Positions 36,351-44,457 of a DNA stretch of 64,000 nt are shown here, one piece after another. The stretch is from Chitinophaga pinensis (GTDB taxonomy: Bacteria; Bacteroidota; Bacteroidia; Chitinophagales; CAMDFR01): assembly GCA_945860705.1 (NCBI GenBank), contig CAMART010000002.1, positions 153,357-217,356 of the forward strand, written 5' to 3'. The notes under the pieces are model-generated. The model made no database searches. It had not been told where the DNA came from and saw nothing but the letters and a program-made list of their open reading frames with translations. Every line of letters begins with the position of its first letter. Positions within the stretch are counted from its first letter, which is position 1. The translations under genes were made by a program, and so were the position numbers.

Positions 36351-36609
36351 CAAGAATCTAATTTTTCATCACATATATTTATTAAAGAAAAAGGGTTCAA
36401 TAACAAGTGTTTTAAAACAAAATGAAATAGCTTCATCAACAGAATGTGTCGTATCATCAAATCCATATTGAGAGGTATTGCCAATACTCATGAGAATTTA
36501 ACAGATTTTAATTGCATAGAACATACTTATTCTAAACAATTATATAGCTTGTACGTTGTACTTCTATTCAGTCAGATAATTACATTATAAAACAATTAAA
36601 CAAAGAAAA

Positions 36610-37122
36610 ATGAAAAAGATTATTCAATTAAGTGTATTCGCTCTAAGCTTCCTATTTTCAACGGCAATGATTGCTCAAACTAAAGACATCGTAGATGTTG
36701 CTATGGGTTCGAAAGACCATACTACATTAGTAGCAGCAGTAGCAGCCGCTGATTTAGTAAACACATTAAAAAGCACAGGTCCTTTCACCGTATTTGCACC
36801 TACTAATGATGCATTTGCGAAATTAGCTCCAGGAACAGTAGAAACTTTACTTAAACCTGAAAATAAAGCAACATTAGTAAGCATATTAACTTACCACGTT
36901 GTTGCAGGTAATATTAAAGCTGCAGATGTTTTAGCTGCTATCAAAAAAGGTAAAGGCAAAGCAGAACTTACAACAGTTCAAGGTGGAAAATTAATAGCAA
37001 CTTTAGTTGATGGAAAAGTAATTCTTACAGATGCAAAAGGTGGAAAATCTACAGTTACTGCAACAGATTTATCTGGAAGTAATGGAGTAATTCATGTAAT
37101 TGATACAGTATTAATGCCATAA
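36610..37122 (+). CDS. Exported fasciclin (FAS1) domain protein
   Basis: 170 residues: signal peptide ending STAMIAQ, then one FAS1 domain (about 25-168) with both conserved boxes, GPFTVFAPTNDAFAKL (H1) and NGVIHVIDTVLMP (H2), and the YHVVAGNI element. FAS1 proteins mediate adhesion or matrix interactions outside the membrane. Single gene with its own terminator at 37141. Confidence 0.92.
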   Translation: MKKIIQLSVFALSFLFSTAMIAQTKDIVDVAMGSKDHTTLVAAVAAADLVNTLKSTGPFTVFAPTNDAFAKLAPGTVETLLKPENKATLVSILTYHVVAGNIKAADVLAAIKKGKGKAELTTVQGGKLIATLVDGKVILTDAKGGKSTVTATDLSGSNGVIHVIDTVLMP

Positions 37123-37140
37123 ATAAATTGGTCTATTCAA

Positions 37141-37177
37141 AAAAGGTCAAGTAGTATTACTACTTGACCTTTTTTTA
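37141..37177 (+). terminator. Rho-independent terminator after fasciclin gene
   Basis: GGTCAAGTAGT (37145-37155), loop ATT, ACTACTTGACC (37159-37169), then TTTTTTT. The A-run upstream also lets it serve the convergent gene. Confidence 0.92.
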
Positions 37178-37193
37178 TAACAATGAAATGATA

Positions 37194-38552
37194 TTAATAA
37201 TAAATAATCTTGCTATCATCCGTAAATCGGGTGAGAATAGTTTGTATATCTCTATTGTGATTCATTTTCTTAATTGCAGATTTCACATCATCAGTAGAGA
37301 TGTCATTTTTATTTTCTATAAAACCAAATCCTTTATATTGACCTTTTTCTATACAAACAATTGATTTTTCATTTTCAGTTCTTCCTTTATCTAAAATAAA
37401 AAAACTTTTATTTTGAAAACAAAAACTATTGATTGCTTCATTTGCACGTTTGTTATATTCTACTGATTCTTCTAGATTCATGCATGCACCGTTACAAGTT
37501 TTTATATGATAGTTGAAACAAGCACCACCTGTATTATGCAGGCTACATTTTGCCAAACATAAATTAAACTCCTCGACTAACTTGTAGAAAATAGCTTTTG
37601 CTCCTCGCATCGAATCTACCGTCATCAATGGTTCGCTTTGTTCGGTGAGTCTTTCAAAATAGAGTTGTATATATCCTTTCTCGTCTATACGTTGATTAAT
37701 GCTATAAAGTGGAATAGAACGAAGCTTTTTTTGTGCTCTATTATGTATAGGTTTTATTTTTTTTATTTCATCAGATTCATACAAAAGAGCAATCAATTCT
37801 GTAGCCATATTTTCATATCTAAAATCTGCTATTTCATGATGCATTCGTATAGCTTTTGTACTAGTTTGAGAAGCAAAATGTTGTTGAATTCTTTTTTTTA
37901 TATCATTGCTTTTACCAACATATATGACGTCTCCAGCTACATTTAAAAAATAATATACGCCAGTGATACCAGATGGAATTTGAGTAAATATTTTCTCATC
38001 GAGTAATGGTGGGGTATTTATTTTTGTATTGGGTGCTACCCATTTTTCATCACTTTTATTATTGATAGCTAATATTTTATTGAATAAAATTGCTGTGGCT
38101 TTCGCATCTCCTAATGCTCTATGTCTATTTTCTACAGGTATTTGTAGGCTTTCGCAAAGATTACCAAGACTATATGATGGCAGACCTGGAAAAGTACTTC
38201 TACTTAGCTGTACTGTGCAAAGTGTTTTTCTATGATACTCATATCCTAAATCTTTATAAGCGGCTTTCACAAAACTATAATCAAATTTCACATTATGTGC
38301 TACGAAAGTGGCATGTTCTGTTAGTTCAAGAATTTCTTTGGCTACCTCATGAAAATAAGGAGCGTCTTTTACCATATCGTCATTGATGCCTGTAACTTGA
38401 GTAATATAGTATGGTATACTACATTTAGGATTTATGAGTGTGGAATATTCTTTTATTATTTGTTCGCCATCATGCAGTATTATAGCCATCTCAGTGATTC
38501 TGTTTCTATCAGGGCTTCCACCAGTAGTTTCTATATCTATAATCGCAAACAT
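37194..38552 (-). CDS. DnaQ-like exonuclease fused to GIY-YIG (UvrC-N-like) domain
   Basis: 452 residues. DEDDh exonuclease about 1-165: D6/E8 (IIDIETTG), AHNVKFDYSF, and HRALGDAKAT with the final His and Asp. Then a GIY-YIG domain about 195-285 (GVYYFLNVAGDVIYVGKSND, IKKRIQQHF), as in UvrC and Cho. The C-terminal ~150 residues are family-specific. This fusion is known in several phyla, where it is annotated as DNA polymerase III epsilon-like or Cho-like and probably takes part in DNA repair. A paralogue is encoded at 41127-42461. Confidence 0.9.
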   Translation of the reverse strand: MFAIIDIETTGGSPDRNRITEMAIILHDGEQIIKEYSTLINPKCSIPYYITQVTGINDDMVKDAPYFHEVAKEILELTEHATFVAHNVKFDYSFVKAAYKDLGYEYHRKTLCTVQLSRSTFPGLPSYSLGNLCESLQIPVENRHRALGDAKATAILFNKILAINNKSDEKWVAPNTKINTPPLLDEKIFTQIPSGITGVYYFLNVAGDVIYVGKSNDIKKRIQQHFASQTSTKAIRMHHEIADFRYENMATELIALLYESDEIKKIKPIHNRAQKKLRSIPLYSINQRIDEKGYIQLYFERLTEQSEPLMTVDSMRGAKAIFYKLVEEFNLCLAKCSLHNTGGACFNYHIKTCNGACMNLEESVEYNKRANEAINSFCFQNKSFFILDKGRTENEKSIVCIEKGQYKGFGFIENKNDISTDDVKSAIKKMNHNRDIQTILTRFTDDSKIIYY

Positions 38553-38559
38553 ATAATTG

Positions 38560-38567
38560 CAAATTTA
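38560..38567 (-). promoter_or_regulatory. -7 promoter element abutting exonuclease/GIY-YIG start
   Basis: TAAATTTG on the minus strand, 7 bases before the ATG at 38552. Confidence 0.45.
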
Positions 38568-38742
38568 AGTAAAAGAATTGGAATGTATATATATCAATCC
38601 CCTCGTGACAGCTAAGTAAAAATGAAATGTTTCCCCCTCAAAATCCTTACTAAATGCCAATTTAAAACTTTATAAGCACTAAATAGCGAATATTTAGTAT
38701 TTTTACCATCCAATTTTTTAGAAAACTTATTAAAAGTAAATT

Positions 38743-39291
38743 ATGGATTTGAAAGATATTATGGCAGTAAGCGGTATGCCAGGTTTGTACAAGGTAGTTG
38801 CAAACAGAGCTGATGGTTTGATAGTCAACGGACTTCACGACAATATTAAGAAATTTGTTGCGTCTCGTTTGCATATGTTCACTCCTCTTGAAAACATCAC
38901 AATATATACAGTAGAAGACTCTATAGAGCTTAAGGAAGTTTTTTCTACTATGAAAAAAAATGAAGCAAGCAATGCTATACCTGATGTGAAAAAAGCAGAT
39001 GAAGCTACACTTCGTAAGTATATGAAAAGTGTTGTAGCTAATTATGACGAAGAAAAAGTATATGCAAGTGATATCAAAAAATTATTGAAGTGGTATCAGT
39101 TATTAGACAATCATAAATTGATTTCAGTAATAGAAGAAGGTGCTAACAAAGAAGAAACTGCAACAGAAACTGCTAGCGAAGAAGTAGCAGAAAAACCAAA
39201 GAAAAAAGCAGCTAAAAAAACTGAAGCTACAGAAGAAGCAAGCACAGAAGAAGCTCCAAAAAAGAAAAAAGTTGCTAAAAAAGCAGAATAA
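38743..39291 (+). CDS. DUF5606 domain protein with Lys/Ala/Glu-rich tail
   Basis: 182 residues. The start MDLKDIMAVSGMPGLYKVV, the RADGLIVNGL block and YTVEDSIELKEVF are those of the DUF5606 family of Bacteroidota. From about residue 135 the chain becomes a low-complexity Lys/Ala/Glu tail (EKPKKKAAKKTEATEEAS) that may bind nucleic acid or ribosomes. Function unknown; widely conserved in the phylum. A clear terminator follows. Confidence 0.88.
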   Translation: MDLKDIMAVSGMPGLYKVVANRADGLIVNGLHDNIKKFVASRLHMFTPLENITIYTVEDSIELKEVFSTMKKNEASNAIPDVKKADEATLRKYMKSVVANYDEEKVYASDIKKLLKWYQLLDNHKLISVIEEGANKEETATETASEEVAEKPKKKAAKKTEATEEASTEEAPKKKKVAKKAE

Positions 39292-39304
39292 TTAATTAAT
39301 ATAT

Positions 39305-39346
39305 AGAGCCAAAATTATGCAGATAGTTTTGGCTCTAATTTTTTTT
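39305..39346 (+). terminator. Rho-independent terminator after DUF5606 gene
   Basis: AGAGCCAAAA (39305-39314) pairs with TTTTGGCTCT (39327-39336) across a 12-nt loop, followed by AATTTTTTTT. Confidence 0.9.
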
Positions 39347-39369
39347 CAAGTAAATTTAAATTTATTGTC

Positions 39370-41097
39370 ATGAATACAACTAATGATACAATGACTTTAC
39401 CTCAAAGAGATAAAAGAAGTTTTTTTCCAGAAGATTTTATTACTACTACTTGGAGTGAAGTAGAGCCATATATAAAAAATTTACTTGATAGAGAAATTAA
39501 TTCTAAGGAAGATTTAAAAAAATTATTACTTGATAATAGTGAATTTGAAAAAATAATAGGTGAAGACTATAGATGGAGATACGTAAAAACTAGTGTAGAT
39601 ACTACTGATGAAGTAGCTAAAACAAAACTAGAGTATTATATCATGAATCTAAGTCCAAAACTGCACGAAGCATTTTTTGAAATTTCAAAAAAAATTGTTT
39701 CTTCTTCTTTTATCAATGAAATGGGAGCTGAATATGCTATTTACATTCGTGGATTGAAAAAAGAAATTGAAATATTTAGAAAAGAAAACATAGAACTTTC
39801 ACAGAAAGAAGATTTGCTTGCAAATGACTATGATTCTGTCACAGGTACCATGTCTGTGAAGATAGATGATAAAGAATATTCTATACCTCAAGCGCATGCT
39901 TTTTTAAAGAGAACGGATAGAAAACTAAGACAAGATGTTTATGAAAAAACTGTAGCTAGAGAATCTCAAGACCATGAAAAACTGGATGAGATCATGAATA
40001 AATTGGTTGCTATAAGAAATCAAAAAGCTATCAATGCTTCGTATAAAAATTTTAGAGACTATCAATTTGATGCATTAGGAAGATTTGACTATACCGCAGA
40101 TGATTGTAAATCTTTTCATAATGCAGTAGCAAAAACTGTAGTGCCTATAGTAAGCGAATTTGATGAAAATAGAAAATCATCTTTGGGTTATGATGTATTA
40201 AAACCTTGGGATTTGGATGTAGATGAGCAAAATAAAGCACCATTACAACCATTCAACTCCGTAGATGAGTTTATATCAAAAACCACTGAATGCTTGAATA
40301 GAGTAGATCCTTATTTTGGCTCAAGGCTAGAAATAATGAAAGAGATGAATTATCTAGACTTAGATGCACGAATGGGCAAAGCTAATGGCGGCTACAATAT
40401 GACTATGCCAGAAATGGGCGTGCCATTTGTATTTATGAATGCCAATATGAGCGAGACGGATATCCGAGTTCTTACTCATGAGATGGGTCATGCAGTTCAT
40501 TCATTTTTGAGTCATCCTTTAGAGTTAAATTCATTTAAATCTTTTCCTAGTGAAATAGCAGAGCTAGCATCTATGAGTATGGAGCTATTTTGTATGGACA
40601 ATTGGGACGTGTTTTATTCAAACGAAGAAGAAAGAAATACTGCTAAAAAAAGACATATCAAAGGGATATTTAAAACCTTCACTGGAGTATGTGTAATAGA
40701 TTCATTGCAACATTGGATGTATGAAAACCCTACTCATACAGCAGATGAAAGAGCTGCTAAATATTTTGAATTGTCAAAAAAATATTCAAGTACTGTAGTT
40801 GATTGGACAGGACTGGAAGATTATAAAAGTAGATCTTTTCAAAAAGTATTGCATATTTATCAAGTACCATTCTACTATATCGAATATGCATATGCTCAAC
40901 TAGGTGCTATAGCTATGTACAAACAATTTAAAGATAATCCTAGTCAAGCAATAGAAAATTATAAAAATGCATTAGCGCTAGGATATACTAAATCTATCGG
41001 AGAAGTATTTAAAGTAGCAGGAATCAAATTTGATTTTTCTATAGAGTATATTTCCGAAATGATGAACTTCCTAAAAGGCGAATACGATAAATTATAA
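39370..41097 (+). CDS. M3-family oligoendopeptidase (PepF-like)
   Basis: 575 residues, usual for the F-type branch. The zinc site is H370-E371-M-G-H374 (LTHEMGHAVH) with the downstream glutamate in PSEIAELASMSMELF. It degrades short peptides in the cytoplasm; there is no signal peptide. It converges with the second DnaQ/GIY-YIG gene. Confidence 0.93.
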   Translation: MNTTNDTMTLPQRDKRSFFPEDFITTTWSEVEPYIKNLLDREINSKEDLKKLLLDNSEFEKIIGEDYRWRYVKTSVDTTDEVAKTKLEYYIMNLSPKLHEAFFEISKKIVSSSFINEMGAEYAIYIRGLKKEIEIFRKENIELSQKEDLLANDYDSVTGTMSVKIDDKEYSIPQAHAFLKRTDRKLRQDVYEKTVARESQDHEKLDEIMNKLVAIRNQKAINASYKNFRDYQFDALGRFDYTADDCKSFHNAVAKTVVPIVSEFDENRKSSLGYDVLKPWDLDVDEQNKAPLQPFNSVDEFISKTTECLNRVDPYFGSRLEIMKEMNYLDLDARMGKANGGYNMTMPEMGVPFVFMNANMSETDIRVLTHEMGHAVHSFLSHPLELNSFKSFPSEIAELASMSMELFCMDNWDVFYSNEEERNTAKKRHIKGIFKTFTGVCVIDSLQHWMYENPTHTADERAAKYFELSKKYSSTVVDWTGLEDYKSRSFQKVLHIYQVPFYYIEYAYAQLGAIAMYKQFKDNPSQAIENYKNALALGYTKSIGEVFKVAGIKFDFSIEYISEMMNFLKGEYDKL

Positions 41098-41126
41098 TTT
41101 GAATTTGTAAATATTAATTTGAGAAT

Positions 41127-42461
41127 TTAATATTTCAAAATCATCGTTTTTTTATTTTTTTTGAGCCATGCTCTCAATATACTTTTGATATCAGGATTGT
41201 CTTTTTTGTAAGTGATTTTTTCTTTGAGCAGTTCTATATCCTCAAATCCATCTTGTATATTTATATTTCCAAAACCCTTGTATTCATTGTTTTCTACCCA
41301 TATCAAGGTGCGTTCATCTGGATTTACAGCTTCGTTTACTATAAAAAAATTCGGGTGTTCATAGTAGAATGTCTGAATCAAACTTTCGATTTTTTCATTG
41401 TGTGAAGCAGCAAATTGTTCGAGTGTGCCAAGGTTTTTTAGTTTTGAGATGAGTGTAGTATACGCACGAAGATTATGTCTAAAGTTCAAATCATCCACCA
41501 TTTTATTTGCTACACGAGGTGTAGTAGCTTTGAGCAAAGGTGCTTCATCTGCTTTTAGATTTTCTGCTTTGAAATAATAAAAACCATGTTCATCTGTTCT
41601 CAGAAAAACTCCTTGTCTATATTTTTTTATTCTTTGAGATACATTAAACTCAGGCATTTTTCTTTTTATCTCATCACTTTCTACAAGCATAGCTACCAAT
41701 TCGCTACCAGTTAGTTGATAAGAGATTTCATGTATGCGCTCTTTCATTCGAGCTCCTTTTTCAGTTTTTATGTCATTAGAAAAATGACTAATCACTCTTT
41801 TATATATGTTGGAGCTTTTGCCTATATAAATAACTTTCTGTGATTGATCTAGAAAGTAATAAACTCCTGGCTCTTCTGGTAGATGTTCAACTTTGCTACG
41901 ATTGATGTTTGGAGGCAAAATATTATCTTCTAGTCCTTCATTTAATTCTGTACGTATCACTTCTTTCCTATCATTGAGCAGTAGCTTTTCAAAAAGCAAA
42001 ACTGTTGCTTCAGCATCGCCATAAGCTCTATGTCTGTTGTTTAGTTTTATGCCTATATCGTCACATAGTTTACCGAGGCTGTAAGACTGCATACCCGGAA
42101 TTATTTTTCGGGCAAGTTTTACAGTACACAATTGTTTGCGGGTAAAAATTTTCCCTAGTCTTCTGTATTCATTGCGCAGCATACCATAATCAAAACGCGC
42201 ATTATGAGCCACAAATATTTTACCTTCGGTAAGCTCCCAGATTTTTTGTGCTACTTCTTCAAATTTTGGAGCATCAGCTACCATCTCATTGGTGATACCT
42301 GTCATCCCACTCACAAAAGGATCTATCTTTCTACAAGGATTGATAAGAGTAGAAAAACTTTCTACCACACGCTTGCCATTATGAATAAAAATGGCTATTT
42401 CGGTGATGCGATCATCTATTGGTTTTCCTCCAGTGGTTTCTGTATCTAATATTGCAAACAT
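41127..42461 (-). CDS. DnaQ-like exonuclease fused to GIY-YIG domain, second paralogue
   Basis: 444 residues from ATG 42461, chosen because it places MFAILDTETTGG exactly like the start of the paralogue; the ATG 42 bases upstream would add an unrelated leader. DEDDh motifs: D6/E8, AHNARFDYGM, HRAYGDAEAT. GIY-YIG domain with GVYYFLDQSQKVIYIGKSSN and YKRVISHF. Same domain order and length as the protein at 37194-38552 but clearly diverged in the C-terminal part, so the duplication is old. Confidence 0.9.
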   Translation of the reverse strand: MFAILDTETTGGKPIDDRITEIAIFIHNGKRVVESFSTLINPCRKIDPFVSGMTGITNEMVADAPKFEEVAQKIWELTEGKIFVAHNARFDYGMLRNEYRRLGKIFTRKQLCTVKLARKIIPGMQSYSLGKLCDDIGIKLNNRHRAYGDAEATVLLFEKLLLNDRKEVIRTELNEGLEDNILPPNINRSKVEHLPEEPGVYYFLDQSQKVIYIGKSSNIYKRVISHFSNDIKTEKGARMKERIHEISYQLTGSELVAMLVESDEIKRKMPEFNVSQRIKKYRQGVFLRTDEHGFYYFKAENLKADEAPLLKATTPRVANKMVDDLNFRHNLRAYTTLISKLKNLGTLEQFAASHNEKIESLIQTFYYEHPNFFIVNEAVNPDERTLIWVENNEYKGFGNINIQDGFEDIELLKEKITYKKDNPDIKSILRAWLKKNKKTMILKY

Positions 42462-42524
42462 AAAAGTATTTGTAAAAATACGCTTTGTTCCGCTATTTTT
42501 CATTTAGTCTTCAAAAAGTATTTG

Positions 42525-42532
42525 TAATTTTG
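42525..42532 (+). promoter_or_regulatory. -7 promoter element abutting start of the 42539 gene
   Basis: TAATTTTG matches TAnnTTTG and ends immediately before ATG 42533 and six bases before ATG 42539, so this is probably a leaderless transcript. Confidence 0.45.
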
Positions 42533-42538
42533 ATGTGG

Positions 42539-43144
42539 ATGAAAAAAATAATATTCAGTATAAGCTTATTTTTAATGTGTTTTTGTGCTAGTGCACAAGA
42601 TATGGACACCATTAAATTGCCTTCAAAGTTCAATAGTATCGTCTCGCAGTATTATTTCGAAGCAGGGATGCACATAGGTCAGATATTCAATAATAAAGCT
42701 GGGATGGTCATGCACTTTTCTGGAAATGTTGTTCTTTATAAAAAATACCATTTAGGTGTTCAATATGAAAGATTGACAAATTTTAGTGAGGCAAATTTAT
42801 TTGCAAATGATACAGCATTGTCAGGTAAGTATACTTTTAAACATCAATCGGCTGGAATTAGATTTGCTTATGCAGTCTTTCATAATAAGAAATATCAACT
42901 TCAACCCAACTTATCTGTAAATTGGGCCATGATATACTATAGATCCAATCAATTTGATATTAGTAGATGGAATTTCTGTGTGATAGAACCCGGTATTAAC
43001 TTTAGTTATATTCTACATCCGAATGTGTCTATAGGAGCAGGGCTTCATTACAGACTCAATTTAGGACTCAATAAAGCCCTCGTCAACAAAGACTTAAATG
43101 GTCTGTACGGTTCTATATTCTTGAGGTTTGGATTGCTACAATAA
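42539..43144 (+). CDS. Exported outer-membrane beta-barrel-like protein
   Basis: 201 residues from ATG 42539 (MKKIIFSISLFLMCFCASAQ), which gives a clean signal peptide; ATG 42533 would add only two residues. The mature sequence alternates polar and hydrophobic residues (YYFEAGMHIGQIFNNKAGMV, KYHLGVQYERL, FKHQSAGIRFAYAVF, NVSIGAGLHYRLNLG, YGSIFLRFGL) and ends in an aromatic-containing strand, like small 8-stranded outer-membrane barrels. No specific family recognised. Confidence 0.65.
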   Translation: MKKIIFSISLFLMCFCASAQDMDTIKLPSKFNSIVSQYYFEAGMHIGQIFNNKAGMVMHFSGNVVLYKKYHLGVQYERLTNFSEANLFANDTALSGKYTFKHQSAGIRFAYAVFHNKKYQLQPNLSVNWAMIYYRSNQFDISRWNFCVIEPGINFSYILHPNVSIGAGLHYRLNLGLNKALVNKDLNGLYGSIFLRFGLLQ

Positions 43145-43202
43145 AAAAATGGGAACATAAGTACAAAAACGTATATCCCCATTTTATATAAATAGTCAAT
43201 TT

Positions 43203-44315
43203 TTATTTGCCCAATAGTTGTGTAAGCTTTGCTTCAAGCTCTGCACTAGTCAAGTTTTTAGCTAGTATTGTACCGTTAGCATCTATTAGTATTGTTTGTG
43301 GTATGGCTTGTATTGCATAATCTTTAGCAGGTTTACTTTGCCATCCTTTCAGGTCACTTACATGTACCCAAGGTAGTCCGTCTTCCATGATAGCGCCTTT
43401 CCATGCATCAGCTTTATCATCTAATGATACACCTAGAATATTAAATCCTTTATCATGAAACATATTATATACTTTCAACACATTTGGATTTTCTTTTCTA
43501 CATGGTCCACACCAGCTAGCCCAAAAATCAATAAGTGTTACTTTGCCTTTCATCTGCATCAGCGAAACTGATTTTCCATCAGGTGTAGTAGCAGTAATAT
43601 CAATAGCTTTTTTGCCTACAGCAGTTTTTTCAAGTATATCAAGTTTTTCTTTTAGCATGATACCGCCTTGAGTTTTCTTCACAGTTTCATCTAATCCATC
43701 AAATATTGGTTTGTATACTTTTGGATCGAGCATATAAGCATAGTTGAGTATCAATAAAGGAGAGATAATTGATTTTGGATTTTTCTTTGCATTTAGTTTT
43801 ATTTCTTCTTCTATAGCATTGAAGCCCATTTCATACAACTTACCCAAAGAATCGATGGCTCTTGTATCGCTAGTCATTTGTGCTTGTTCCATAGCTGGGT
43901 AAAGACTTTGTTGACCCATCTCTATATTATAAATCACCATTTGCATTTTATTGAAATCTTCTTGTCCTGGTGAACCTTTAATATTTATTACTCCTGGATT
44001 TAATGAATCTTCAGTCAATACCATATCAGTTTTTTCAAGTATTATTTGTTTTGCTTGTTCCATACCTTCGATAGCTAAATAATATACATCGGCTCTTTTC
44101 AATTTTCCTTTCAATTCAAATTTGCCATCCTTCATAACACCGAGTGCTATAGTATCTACTTTTGCAGTTGCATAATCTCTATCAAATAATAAGACTTTAG
44201 AACCTTCAGGAATTCCTTTTAATACTCCATTTAGTTTAAAATTATTGCCAAATTTATCACATGAACTAACAAAAAGTGTAACAATAATTAAAAGCAGTAA
44301 CGTAATTTTTTTCAT
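43203..44315 (-). CDS. TlpA/ResA-like thiol-disulfide oxidoreductase lipoprotein
   Basis: 370 residues. Lipoprotein signal with C19 (LFVSSC). DUF4369-like beta domain about 25-130 (LNGVLKGIPEGSKVLLFD, GKFELKGKL), helical linker, then a thioredoxin fold about 235-370 with redox pair C269-G-P-C272 (DFWASWCGPCRKENP) and cis-Pro in AIPQTILID. It should reduce or exchange disulfides in the periplasm, perhaps for cytochrome or outer-membrane protein maturation. Single gene. Confidence 0.92.
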   Translation of the reverse strand: MKKITLLLLIIVTLFVSSCDKFGNNFKLNGVLKGIPEGSKVLLFDRDYATAKVDTIALGVMKDGKFELKGKLKRADVYYLAIEGMEQAKQIILEKTDMVLTEDSLNPGVINIKGSPGQEDFNKMQMVIYNIEMGQQSLYPAMEQAQMTSDTRAIDSLGKLYEMGFNAIEEEIKLNAKKNPKSIISPLLILNYAYMLDPKVYKPIFDGLDETVKKTQGGIMLKEKLDILEKTAVGKKAIDITATTPDGKSVSLMQMKGKVTLIDFWASWCGPCRKENPNVLKVYNMFHDKGFNILGVSLDDKADAWKGAIMEDGLPWVHVSDLKGWQSKPAKDYAIQAIPQTILIDANGTILAKNLTSAELEAKLTQLLGK

Positions 44316-44457
44316 TATAAATTAATAATTTTTGAAGTGTAAAACTACTCACATTTATATAGAAAATTGGCTTTTAATCTGAATTGATTAGACTGTTAAA
44401 TATTTTTAACGAATAAATACACACAATCAAGTATTTTTACAAAAAAATAAGAGCGCC

